Virus record (IMG/VR): IMGVR_UViG_3300044624_002978
Span: 62,001 to 126,000 of that record
From: a virus
Length of the DNA stretch: 64,000 nucleotides
Direction: 5' to 3' (one strand)
Made by a program: the position numbers and the translations under genes. The stretch's first letter is position 1; every line of letters starts with the position of its first letter. The notes under the pieces are model-generated. The model ran no database searches and was not told the DNA's origin. It worked only from the letters and a program-made list of their open reading frames with translations. Of the stretch, positions 26,794 through 35,609 are shown piece after piece.

Positions 26794-27762
26794 ATGATAA
26801 ACAAAAAAATAACCTTTATTTGCGCACAGCCGGATGTGCCTTATTTTCATTGGCAAGTGGAGGTACTAATCCATAATTTTATGAAAAGTGGAATAAATCC
26901 CAATTGGATAGAAATTCTATTTGCCTATGATGAGTCAATATCACCAGAGGGATCTGAGTTGGCTAAAAAATACCCATACGTTAGATTTTTTTTCTACAAG
27001 AAAACTCCGGTTGAAAACTACGGATATATTCCAATTTTAAGACCGGATATATTGGAACAGCATTTTCTTAAATATCCTGGTCTTTCAGATGATAATATAT
27101 TCTATCATGATTCTGATATCATCTTTAGAGAACTTCCTGACTTTAATTCATTGATTAATGATGATGTCTGGTATCTAAGTGACACGGTTTCCTATATAGG
27201 ATCAGATTATATTAAAAGTAAATCCGAGCAAATTTTGGAAGATATGTGTGACATAGCTGGAGTTTCCAGGGATCTTGTTGAAGCTAACAATCCAAATTCA
27301 GGAGGTGCGCAATATCTTATGAAAAATATAGATCACCTATTCTGGAGGGACGTTAAATACGTTGCTCTCAATCTGTATAAATATATGCTTGATGCTGAGG
27401 TGGAGGAGAGGAAAACTCTATCTGAAGAGCAGTTATCTTCTTACAACCCAATACAGAAATGGTGCGCAGATATGTGGGCGGTATTATGGTGTGGACTTAA
27501 AAGGGGAAGTCAGGTTAGATTATCTGATGAACTTGGATTTAGCTGGGGATCTAGCTGGGGGCAAACAGAATGGAATAAACATAAAATATTACACAATGCC
27601 GGAGTTACAGATAATGGGAACGGGAAGATGTTTTATAAAGGAGATTATATAAATAATTCTCCTTGGGAAGCTGATCTATCCACAATAAGTCCCGATGCCA
27701 ATTCTTATAATTATGTACAGGCCATATTATATGCTAAAGAAATGAGATCTAAACTGCATTGA
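26794..27762 (+). CDS. Glycosyltransferase-like protein with DxD motif
   Basis: 322 residues from ATG 26794; an in-frame TTG two codons upstream (26788) is less likely. The start, ITFICAQPDVPYFHWQVEVL, is a Rossmann-like strand-helix. Residues 104-110 (YHDSDII) hold the metal-binding D-x-D of GT-A glycosyltransferases. NPNSGGAQYLM and CADMWAVLWCGL follow, as in hydroxyproline/serine arabinosyl- or galactosyltransferase-type enzymes. The C-terminal HNAG is a likely acceptor/donor loop. The enzyme would move a sugar from a nucleotide sugar to an acceptor. It is flanked by Thr/Ser-rich tail proteins, so modification of phage fibres is plausible; host glycan modification is the alternative. Confidence 0.7.
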   Translation: MINKKITFICAQPDVPYFHWQVEVLIHNFMKSGINPNWIEILFAYDESISPEGSELAKKYPYVRFFFYKKTPVENYGYIPILRPDILEQHFLKYPGLSDDNIFYHDSDIIFRELPDFNSLINDDVWYLSDTVSYIGSDYIKSKSEQILEDMCDIAGVSRDLVEANNPNSGGAQYLMKNIDHLFWRDVKYVALNLYKYMLDAEVEERKTLSEEQLSSYNPIQKWCADMWAVLWCGLKRGSQVRLSDELGFSWGSSWGQTEWNKHKILHNAGVTDNGNGKMFYKGDYINNSPWEADLSTISPDANSYNYVQAILYAKEMRSKLH

Positions 27763-27768
27763 TATATA
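27761..27768 (+). promoter_or_regulatory. GATATATA promoter-like motif
   Basis: GATATATA followed by C lies 28 bases before the ATG at 27789; the first G follows the stop codon of the glycosyltransferase gene. Confidence 0.5.
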
Positions 27769-27788
27769 CATTAATCAGATATTAGAAA

Positions 27789-29540
27789 ATGGCAGACGTA
27801 ATACTAGGTATAGAACAGGGGGACATCATTTATTACTATGATACGAGCATAGGTGATGTTGTGCAAAGAGATTGGAGTTTCCAAGGTGGAACACCAACCG
27901 GTGCTACATCCTATGGACCCGCAGTAACTTATAATGGTGTCAATACAAATGGATATTCCACATCTTTAACTGTGACCGACGCAGCAACCGTTGTTGCTAC
28001 AACTACCAAGAATAATATAATCGTTGTAACTCCGGAAAATATATCTGCCGCAGTAACCGCATCTAATGTTAATGTTTTAATGGACGATACAGTTTATTAT
28101 GGTTCTTCAGCTACAGCGGGAAGTGGATTGACCGGATACGTGTGGAGCATACCTGGTCTTGGTGCAACATCGGGAATATATTTAAGTAATGTAACATATG
28201 CAAACTTGGATTGGTATAATCTGGCTAATACTTACGTAGGCTCTGTTAATTCAGCATATGTTGCTACCGCTACTTTAACTGTTACTAGTAATGTGGGTAA
28301 CGTGGTAAACTCAAGTACGAATGTTACATTCTATAAAATGGGACCTGCTGAGGGATTCTATTATAATGACTTATATGGGGCAACTGCTAGTGGACCTTAT
28401 TATACACCATCAGTAACAGCATACACTTCTAATGATATAGGTCTTGGTGGATCTGGTTTAGTTATAAAGATTGATCAAGCATCCAGTTTATATGCACCTA
28501 TAAATAATTTATATTCACATTCAACTGACGAGGTTGCATATTATTTGCCAAATAGTTCCGATGTATATACTAGTATGGATCCGATTAGACTTAGATTAAT
28601 AATAAACAAGAACGCGTTTATTATTATGGGAGCTGGCGTTAATCCTAATTCACAATTTAGTACAGGTAGCTATATATTAGCTGGAGGTATAAACACCACC
28701 CTGCAAGATAATTTATATCTAACTGATTATACGACAACGGGAACATCCTTAACTTTCTATAATTTAAAAACATCAAGGGGATGGACAAACGGGGCCATTA
28801 ATAAATTTTTGGAGAATAAGTATTATTTATCTGCATCATCCAAGCATGCTGATGGTATATCGTATCTTGTAGCAAATACTGAGATGTACTTATCATCATA
28901 TTATAGCATAGATTGGACTGGTGGATATACAATAACCCTTGGTACTAGGCCTGGTGTAGCTATACCTTCATCCAGGTTATTTTTCACTAAGTTCGGCGTT
29001 GTAATAAATGTTAATGTTAATGTTAATGTTTATAGAGAAGGAAGTGATAACCTAATAGGCTCATATAACGTTGTGATAAGTTCCGGTGGCGGTGGAGGTA
29101 TTGGAAATAGTCCCGATACTCTTTTAATAACAGCGAATGATGCAGGATATGGATCTGGTTCAGGTTTAGCCAGTATATTTAATTCAACAACATCTTCAAC
29201 AACATTTGCCAATAATATATTATTCGAGGCATCAAGATTCTATTGTCCATTCGAGAATGTAACGGATACTCCCATCTTTCAGGGAATTGCAGTTCATATA
29301 ACTGATCCTTTACATTCGGCAACCGGACTTTATATAGGCAGAGTGGAAATAGTATGGGATGCTTCATATCTATCTGACGTAAATGGTCTAGGACTAACGT
29401 CCGGCCCATTAACATACCCATTTGCAAGTGACACCGGTAGTTCATTTACCGGTATGAGGTTAAAAGTTGGATATCCCAATAATGCAGTAAATCATACTAA
29501 TTATAAAAAGGGATGGGAAATAGGCGGATCAATAGCATAA
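27789..29540 (+). CDS. Tail fibre-like protein with N-terminal PKD-type domain
   Basis: A 583-residue all-beta protein. Residues about 25-80 (W-x-F-QGGTPTGAT, YNGVNTNGYSTSLTVTDA) match a PKD/Ig-like fold. A second similar repeat follows around 85-190 (VWSIPGLG ... YVATATLTVTS). Residues about 400-416 contain a VNVNVNVNVY run encoded by an AATGTT repeat. Gly/Ser/Tyr-rich beta domains complete the C-terminus (SGGGGGIG). It fits an adhesin or fibre that binds host surface glycans. It has its own promoter-like motif and is followed 14 bases later by another fibre gene. Confidence 0.65.
   Translation: MADVILGIEQGDIIYYYDTSIGDVVQRDWSFQGGTPTGATSYGPAVTYNGVNTNGYSTSLTVTDAATVVATTTKNNIIVVTPENISAAVTASNVNVLMDDTVYYGSSATAGSGLTGYVWSIPGLGATSGIYLSNVTYANLDWYNLANTYVGSVNSAYVATATLTVTSNVGNVVNSSTNVTFYKMGPAEGFYYNDLYGATASGPYYTPSVTAYTSNDIGLGGSGLVIKIDQASSLYAPINNLYSHSTDEVAYYLPNSSDVYTSMDPIRLRLIINKNAFIIMGAGVNPNSQFSTGSYILAGGINTTLQDNLYLTDYTTTGTSLTFYNLKTSRGWTNGAINKFLENKYYLSASSKHADGISYLVANTEMYLSSYYSIDWTGGYTITLGTRPGVAIPSSRLFFTKFGVVINVNVNVNVYREGSDNLIGSYNVVISSGGGGGIGNSPDTLLITANDAGYGSGSGLASIFNSTTSSTTFANNILFEASRFYCPFENVTDTPIFQGIAVHITDPLHSATGLYIGRVEIVWDASYLSDVNGLGLTSGPLTYPFASDTGSSFTGMRLKVGYPNNAVNHTNYKKGWEIGGSIA
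29005..29030 (+). repeat. AATGTT hexamer tandem repeat inside a fibre gene
   Basis: About four in-frame copies of AATGTT encode alternating Asn-Val. Slippage would change the protein by two residues per unit without a frameshift. Confidence 0.7.
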
Positions 29541-29554
29541 TTAAAAAGATATAA

Positions 29555-32500
29555 ATGGCAAGTTACGGAATTAGCATAAATCAAATAGATACGGACAGCG
29601 ATTTCTTCGTATGGGCATCTGGGCAGGATCTTAGAAGATTCAATGGATCATCTTGGGAGTATTACAATTACCAAAATTCTGCTGTTCCTAGTTCAATACC
29701 ATATTTTCTAGATACTAGATCTATATCTATAGATCCTTATGATAAAGTATGGACTGGTGTTGCGGAAGGGCCTATTCCTGGATTAAATGAGGTTGCTGTA
29801 TTCTATATAAATTCGGATAATATCGAAATTGGCGAAAACTGGAATTTTTCTGATCTTGGTACTTTTAACGAGCCACAGGAAATATCAACCATATGTGCTT
29901 GTAGATATGGCGATTATGTACATGCTTTTTCAACCCCGCTTAATGGTATAGGCGGTACAGGAGCTACTGGATATACTGAGATTAATGGGGTTACTGGAGG
30001 TAGACTTTTCTGTTATCAGACTAAGATCGATAATTGGTTTGAAGTTGTACCTGGATACACCTGGCCTCATGTATATGACGTAAAGTCCAAGGGAATTGAT
30101 GGTAAGGATTATTTTTATTATATCGCCACAGCGGAAGGACTATTTGCTGTTCCCCAGGGTGAATTGGAAGCAACTGAATTAATTGGGGGAGAGCTTATAA
30201 TAGAACAGGCTAGGGTTTATAATACAAAAACCAGCGGCATTATATCTGATTATGTATATTCATTGGATAGGGATGAGAATGATAATATCTGGATTGGTAC
30301 ATCTCTGGGATTATCTTTCTTTGATGGTGATCAATTTTGGAATTATCCTACTCCCGGCCCGGTTACGAGAGTTATATCAAGACCAAATGGGCATGTATTC
30401 TATTCGCTTGGTGATGGTGAACTTGGACAGGGAAGTGGTCTATGGCATTTTAATGGTACCGTACACACACAATTCGATTCTAGCAATTCAAATATACCAA
30501 ATGATAATGTACTTGATATTAAATTAGTTGGTAAAAACGTAACCCAAGAGGACCTAACAATATATGATAACTCATTATGGGTTTTATGCTTAAACGAGAT
30601 TGTTTCGTTTAATTATGATATTCCTCATGTATATGGATCTTCTAAATATGAGGGAGCAACTGGATGGAATTTTACATATTTTACAGCTACTGGTGGAACT
30701 GCACCTTTGGCTAAGGTTGATAAGTACACATGGGTTTATCCGGAATGGAGAATATATGATGATTATTATACATCATTGAAATTTCCTGGTATGGATCCTA
30801 GAAATCTATTTCTTACAACTAAGCTAAGCGACATAGCTAATGGTAAAGCTGGTGAGCAGAAATATTGGGACAATTATCCAATACCGACTTATGAGGATTC
30901 AGTATTGAGTGAATCAATATCCGCTCCATCGTGGATATCTGATATTCAGCTTAATCAATTAGGGGTTACTGCTGGAACTGTCCAGATAACATCATCAACC
31001 ACGATAAAAACGGAGGATGGTATAAAATATTATATTGGAGGATATCTGAAGGGAAATGTTAGTGTGGACCTTGGTTATTACGACGAAACAGAACTAGCAA
31101 CTTTAACCAATCAAAACCCTACGATAGGTGGGATTTCAGATACTTCATTGATAGGGGGTTCTTCTTTAGATAACGGAGAGATGGGTTTTATAGCATCGTA
31201 TAACGAGTCTGGATTTGTCGATTCAGTATTACCATTTAGAGGATACCGAACAAGAATACAGGACATAAAGGCATCTGAGGATGGTGATTATATAGTTGCT
31301 TCCGGAATTTTTAATAGATTCATTGAAAGTGGACCATATGTATGGGATTCACTAGAGACGGAGAATTCTTATAGAAATGGTCCAATTGGTGCACCAGCGG
31401 GTGTTACTAATATAAATGTTCCTGGTGTTACTGGTGGAGACTATCCCTGGATATATGGATCAACCGGAGATATTTTTAATAGCACATGGAATTATACATA
31501 TGGAGCAAATCCCCCTGGATCTGGAATTTTTTCGGTAGATGTTGAGAGTGGGAGTTCTTATTCCTGGGAGAATATAACCAAGATAAGAATAAATTACGTT
31601 GATACGGTCCCATCTTCCCGACCATTAGGAGATATTATGACATCGAATACCATACGTTTGAGACCATCCGGATCCGCTGCCAACTATAGAGTTAATTCGG
31701 TTACTGTGCTAAATCTAAATTCGATAGAATTCAACGTTACCTATGATTATAATGCATCCGGTACTACGGGTCTTTTCCTTTTCACTAATTCAACGCCATT
31801 CAGAATATATTTTTATGAATATACCGACACCTCATATCCATTGGTACAAAATGTTAATTCTAGAGGGACCTATTGGAATAATAATGACGTTTCTGCAAAT
31901 TCGATATTCGTTGCTAAAATTGGCAGGGATTTGGGTAACACATCAACCTTTACTGATCTTGGTATAAATGGTACATTTTCTCGTGACGTTAGAACCTCTT
32001 ATAGGGGATTGGATTTCAGAAATTTTCCAGCTAAATATGAACAAAATATAAATTCAGGTGATATTAAGAACTCCAATGTATCGTTGAGTAGATATTCCAT
32101 AAATCTTGGTCTTGAATCAGGAATATACTTTACTCCAAATTCATCGACTGGAGATCTATCGACTCTTAAAAATGCATGGAATAGAACTAATGATTACCCG
32201 GAAACATCAGATATTATATTAGGGTCTACACAGGAGATATCACAGAATTGGCTTAGCGATTCTGTGATATCTTATGTGAGATTATCGTCTGATAATCTTT
32301 CCCTATTGACTACATCCACCTCCAACAGCATATACCCTGGTGTAGGTCCAACCTCGGCGAATAGAAAAATATCTGATATAAAATCTCTTCCGGATAACAA
32401 TACTGTTTTAATAACTGGTAACTCAGATCAGAATTTTAATTTTGGTGGAATTGGACTTACTGGAATAAATTCTGTGTATATCCCATATTATATAATATTA

Positions 32501-33622
32501 AATAGCGACGGTACCGGGGTAACTGGTGGATTCATAGGTGGAGCCACTGGATATAGACAATATCCTAAAGCATCAAATGACGAATCTACGTATTACGTAA
32601 CAACTAATTTTGGTGGATCTGGTAGCTATTTTGGTAATGATTATGTAGCAGGTACGACGGGTAATTATTTACTAACTGCTAGAATAACTGAGCAGGGGGT
32701 TCCAATTTCAACCGATGTAGTTTATAGTGGATTTGAATCTAACTTCATACAGCTGCTAAATTCGGAGAATCTTTCGAATGGTCAGTATTTTATAGCTTAT
32801 TCCGAACTCTCATTTGCATCTGATGATAATATCTTTATGATAAAAAGTAACGGAAAGAATAAGATCCTTGATAGTGTTTCGATGGATGCTGATTATAAAA
32901 ACAATTTAATACCCGTTAATCAAAAAAGCGATAGCATATCATTTTCTGTGGACCAGTCAGATAATATATTTCTTACCGGATTTAATTACGGAGCAACTGG
33001 AGCTAGCGGATATTATAATATAGGATCTACATCAGGGGTTTCGTTATTATCACCACAATATAATCCTAATCTGGGTATAAATCTTGGTAATATTATATCG
33101 AGAGCTGGTTCTGGAGCTTGGACCTGGTGTGATGTACATTCGACAGATAAGGGAATGCAAATACCACTTCTTTCGACAGTTATATTTAGCAACTATGCAT
33201 CTAATATTTACGGAAAACAAAACAATAACTGGATACTTAGCGATGCAATAACAGGAAATGAATTGCTTAATGTTAAAGCAACTCCATATTTCATATACAC
33301 ATTTAGCGAAGTTGGTAAATATACCATATACAATAGCGTAGAAGATTCAGCAGGTAATGTTTATTTTGTAACCAAACCTGGATATATTGAAATTATAGAT
33401 CATAAGGCGAAAAGACCTGATGATAATAATCCAGATATAGTTGATTCTTTTGATTATGGTGAACCTGAACCTTTTGCTGGTAGAGACTATGAGGCTGCTA
33501 AATTAGCCAAGGATATGGAGAAACAGCAACAGGAAATTTTCGATGTTAATAATTCTAACCAAAGTTTTGGTACTGGTATCGTTATAGAGAATAATCCGGA
33601 TGCGACATTTAGAAATGAATAA
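29555..33622 (+). CDS. Large beta-propeller tail fibre/adhesin, 1355 aa
   Basis: Two-component-regulator-type propeller repeats are visible near residues 13-71 (FFVWASGQDLRRFNGSSW; SISIDPYDKVWTGVAEG) and 226-263 (ISDYVYSLDRDENDNIWIGT, then LGLSFFDGDQFW). The D-x-x-x-x-x-W-x-G-T blades point to a propeller covering the N-terminal 350 residues. The middle is a long series of Gly/Ser/Tyr-rich beta repeats. Around 1170-1265 there is a PKD-like unit (YFIYTFSEVGKYTIYNSVED). The end is a charged helix (AAKLAKDMEKQQQEIFD). It is probably a host-recognition fibre. The stop codon lies inside a hairpin terminator. Confidence 0.65.
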   Translation: MASYGISINQIDTDSDFFVWASGQDLRRFNGSSWEYYNYQNSAVPSSIPYFLDTRSISIDPYDKVWTGVAEGPIPGLNEVAVFYINSDNIEIGENWNFSDLGTFNEPQEISTICACRYGDYVHAFSTPLNGIGGTGATGYTEINGVTGGRLFCYQTKIDNWFEVVPGYTWPHVYDVKSKGIDGKDYFYYIATAEGLFAVPQGELEATELIGGELIIEQARVYNTKTSGIISDYVYSLDRDENDNIWIGTSLGLSFFDGDQFWNYPTPGPVTRVISRPNGHVFYSLGDGELGQGSGLWHFNGTVHTQFDSSNSNIPNDNVLDIKLVGKNVTQEDLTIYDNSLWVLCLNEIVSFNYDIPHVYGSSKYEGATGWNFTYFTATGGTAPLAKVDKYTWVYPEWRIYDDYYTSLKFPGMDPRNLFLTTKLSDIANGKAGEQKYWDNYPIPTYEDSVLSESISAPSWISDIQLNQLGVTAGTVQITSSTTIKTEDGIKYYIGGYLKGNVSVDLGYYDETELATLTNQNPTIGGISDTSLIGGSSLDNGEMGFIASYNESGFVDSVLPFRGYRTRIQDIKASEDGDYIVASGIFNRFIESGPYVWDSLETENSYRNGPIGAPAGVTNINVPGVTGGDYPWIYGSTGDIFNSTWNYTYGANPPGSGIFSVDVESGSSYSWENITKIRINYVDTVPSSRPLGDIMTSNTIRLRPSGSAANYRVNSVTVLNLNSIEFNVTYDYNASGTTGLFLFTNSTPFRIYFYEYTDTSYPLVQNVNSRGTYWNNNDVSANSIFVAKIGRDLGNTSTFTDLGINGTFSRDVRTSYRGLDFRNFPAKYEQNINSGDIKNSNVSLSRYSINLGLESGIYFTPNSSTGDLSTLKNAWNRTNDYPETSDIILGSTQEISQNWLSDSVISYVRLSSDNLSLLTTSTSNSIYPGVGPTSANRKISDIKSLPDNNTVLITGNSDQNFNFGGIGLTGINSVYIPYYIILNSDGTGVTGGFIGGATGYRQYPKASNDESTYYVTTNFGGSGSYFGNDYVAGTTGNYLLTARITEQGVPISTDVVYSGFESNFIQLLNSENLSNGQYFIAYSELSFASDDNIFMIKSNGKNKILDSVSMDADYKNNLIPVNQKSDSISFSVDQSDNIFLTGFNYGATGASGYYNIGSTSGVSLLSPQYNPNLGINLGNIISRAGSGAWTWCDVHSTDKGMQIPLLSTVIFSNYASNIYGKQNNNWILSDAITGNELLNVKATPYFIYTFSEVGKYTIYNSVEDSAGNVYFVTKPGYIEIIDHKAKRPDDNNPDIVDSFDYGEPEPFAGRDYEAAKLAKDMEKQQQEIFDVNNSNQSFGTGIVIENNPDATFRNE
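32235..32272. repeat. Perfect 14-bp inverted repeat within the fibre gene
   Basis: AGATATCACAGAAT at 32235-32248 and its exact reverse complement at 32259-32272 flank a 10-base loop. It lies inside coding sequence without a T-tract, so it is not a typical terminator. Confidence 0.7.
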
Positions 33623-33642
33623 CACCCTTAGGTGTTATTCAT
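33615..33642. terminator. Hairpin terminator between convergent genes
   Basis: ATGAATAACACC, loop CTTA, then its exact reverse complement form a 12-bp stem. It overlaps the stop codon of the fibre gene and lies 11 bases beyond the end of phoH on the other strand. T-tracts are weak on both sides. Confidence 0.75.
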
Positions 33643-33653
33643 CCATTTTATCA

Positions 33654-34403
33654 TTATCCGTTATTTTCGTCCCATTCATCGAACGTTTCCTCTATAATTT
33701 TTACTATAGGATCTCTAACAATATCATTTACTCCAAAGCTCATTGTTCCTATATCGGGTTTCCCGTCAAATAACTTAACCACGAGATCAAGAGACGAAAG
33801 CTTGGGGTTTTTCATATCAATTTGTTTAGTGTCTCCCGTAATGATCATTTTAGTATCCGTACCGATACGAGTCATCGTGGACCTCATATTCTTCTTGGTT
33901 ATGTTTTGAGCTTCGTCTACGATGATTATAGCATTGTCTATGGACCTCCCTCTAATAAAAGCCAATGGTAGAACCTCTATTAATTTTTGATCTAGCATAA
34001 TGTTAGTTAAACCCTCACCGATTAACTTATGGAAGTTGTCCAGGAATGATATTGTAAAGGGTAACATTTTTTCTTTTAAATCTCCTTTAAGAAATCCAAC
34101 TTCCTCTCCTTCTAATACCGTTACACTTTTTACTAAAATAATTTTTTTAAATCTCTGCTCGGTCTTTAATAATTTTAATGCTTGAGCACATGCTAAATAA
34201 GTCTTTCCCGTTCCTGCTGGTCCAGCTGCTATGGTTATTTTATTGTCGCTTATCAGGCTTATTAGTTTTTTCTGACTTTCGTTTTTATGCTTGTAATCCA
34301 ATCTTAGTTTTTGTAGATCAAATTTTAATGGATTTGCCACCTGTGTCGGCGGAAACACGTCGTAAAATTCTTCATCCGAAATTCTCTTCTTTCTGTTAGC
34401 CAT
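33654..34403 (-). CDS. phoH: PhoH-like ATPase
   Basis: A 249-residue P-loop protein of the PhoH family. The Walker A is at residues 61-68 (GPAGTGKT) and the Walker B is IIIVDEAQN at about 147-155. Also present are the family segments KSVTVLEGEEVGFLKGDLKE and ITGDTKQID, with a conserved Arg in FGVNDIVRDP. The length and lack of fused domains match phage PhoH. PhoH proteins are ATP-binding, and some have RNA helicase-like activity; the phage role is unsettled. It lies antisense to the flanking structural genes, downstream of a small ORF. The leader is A/T-rich with ATTTT repeats. Confidence 0.93.
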   Translation of the reverse strand: MANRKKRISDEEFYDVFPPTQVANPLKFDLQKLRLDYKHKNESQKKLISLISDNKITIAAGPAGTGKTYLACAQALKLLKTEQRFKKIILVKSVTVLEGEEVGFLKGDLKEKMLPFTISFLDNFHKLIGEGLTNIMLDQKLIEVLPLAFIRGRSIDNAIIIVDEAQNITKKNMRSTMTRIGTDTKMIITGDTKQIDMKNPKLSSLDLVVKLFDGKPDIGTMSFGVNDIVRDPIVKIIEETFDEWDENNG

Positions 34404-34438
34404 AGAGTTTATTTTATTTTATTTTTATTTTCCATAAA

Positions 34439-34621
34439 TTAATAAATATTACAATAATGACTTCTATTAACAGCTAAAAGGCTGGAAATAGAAGTCATTA
34501 TCTGTGCATCTATAAATTTTAATGGATTTTGCTTTAATTGGGTGGAATAATTTATGGATTTTGCGCTTAAAGATATATCTTTAAAATCCTTTTTATTGAG
34601 TTTAATTTTTTGTCCTCCCAT
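34439..34621 (-). CDS. Small 60-aa protein upstream of phoH
   Basis: The ATG at 34621 opens MGGQKIKLNKKDFKDISLSA, a basic start followed by a mixed tail ending in CNIY. It lies 35 bases upstream of phoH on the same strand, and its leader carries an AATATATATC box about 25-30 bases before the start. The last third of the frame is also a long hairpin (34454-34501), so the region may instead be an RNA element. No family recognised. Confidence 0.45.
   Translation of the reverse strand: MGGQKIKLNKKDFKDISLSAKSINYSTQLKQNPLKFIDAQIMTSISSLLAVNRSHYCNIY
34454..34501. ncRNA. Long perfect hairpin upstream of phoH, possible regulatory RNA element
   Basis: A 15-bp exact inverted repeat (34454-34468 with 34487-34501; arm ATAATGACTTCTATT) surrounds an inner 4-bp stem (CAGC 34471-34474 with GCTG 34481-34484) and a 6-base loop. 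No T-tract follows in either direction, so a regulatory or processing structure is more likely than a terminator. Confidence 0.5.
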
Positions 34622-34644
34622 ATTTAAGTGTTGTCTGTGACAAT

Positions 34645-34652
34645 GATATATA
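34645..34652 (+). promoter_or_regulatory. GATATATA promoter-like motif, possibly bidirectional
   Basis: GATATATATT lies 37 bases before the ATG at 34682. Its reverse complement, AATATATATC, lies about 25 bases before the minus-strand ATG at 34621, so one AT box may serve both directions. Confidence 0.45.
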
Positions 34653-34681
34653 TTCAGTTCAAAAACAAATAAAAAAAGAAA

Positions 34682-35587
34682 ATGGCAACTGTAAACATCA
34701 ACGAAATTTTAGGTTCTGATTCAATATCGGGCTCAAGAATAACCATAAATTCCAATTTTTTAATATTACAAAACTGGATAAATGGTTATGTTAATGTGTT
34801 TGGTATCGACACTATAAACGGGATACTAGATCTTTCAGCAGCATCTACTGGAAGAGTTCAAGCTAAAATTGGTAGATTTGATACCATATCATTACCAGCG
34901 TTAGGGACTGCAACTGCATCCGTTAATAGCTCTGGACAAGCATCATTTGCTAGTGTAACCACAACGACATTCACTGCATCTGGAGCTATAACTGCAGCAT
35001 CAAATATTACATTTGGTGGTTTATCTACTTTTGTTTCTAACGGAACATCGGAGTTTAACGGTAGATTAACTGCAAACTCTGCAGTATATCTAGGAACACA
35101 AGGTCATGTGGTAAGTCAGAACACTACATATGCTAGTGGTGCTACTGCAGGAACAGCATTTCCAGCAAATACCTCTGGCGGTGGTGGTAGAACATCCACT
35201 GTAAATTCACCATATGCTATAACTGGACTGGAGGATGTTATTTATGCTGAGTGTGGCCCAACCGGATTTTATATTAAAGTGGTTGATGGGGTTTCACCAG
35301 TAGGTGGAACACTACCTTCATTACCTCAAGGTTCAAGAGTAACCATAGTTAATACAACATCGGCTACTGGTTATATACATACAGGTGTAACCGGATCCAC
35401 CCAATATTATACCGGATTTAATACTGCTGCATTATATGGCGGATACCCTTCAGGAGGTATAGTAATGAATCAAAATTCAGCATACAGATCATCGGTTACT
35501 CTTCAGTGGGAACCTAGAGTTGGACAGGGACAAGCAACACAAAATGGATCTTGGATAGTTATAAGTGGTACCAACGTTACATTATAA
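34682..35587 (+). CDS. Fibre-like virion protein, 301 aa
   Basis: The N-terminus (ILGSDSISGSRITINSNFLI) resembles the 'D-S...N-x-N-F' attachment segment at the start of the three collagen-like fibres further downstream. A Thr/Ala/Ser-rich beta-helical shaft follows (TTTTFTASGAITAASNITFG), then a compact head domain (GLEDVIYAECGPTGFYIKVV ... GSRVTIVNTTSATGYI). This is a typical short tail or head fibre design. It is the first + strand gene after the phoH island. Confidence 0.6.
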   Translation: MATVNINEILGSDSISGSRITINSNFLILQNWINGYVNVFGIDTINGILDLSAASTGRVQAKIGRFDTISLPALGTATASVNSSGQASFASVTTTTFTASGAITAASNITFGGLSTFVSNGTSEFNGRLTANSAVYLGTQGHVVSQNTTYASGATAGTAFPANTSGGGGRTSTVNSPYAITGLEDVIYAECGPTGFYIKVVDGVSPVGGTLPSLPQGSRVTIVNTTSATGYIHTGVTGSTQYYTGFNTAALYGGYPSGGIVMNQNSAYRSSVTLQWEPRVGQGQATQNGSWIVISGTNVTL

Positions 35588-35609
35588 TTAAATAAAATAA
35601 AATAGAACA

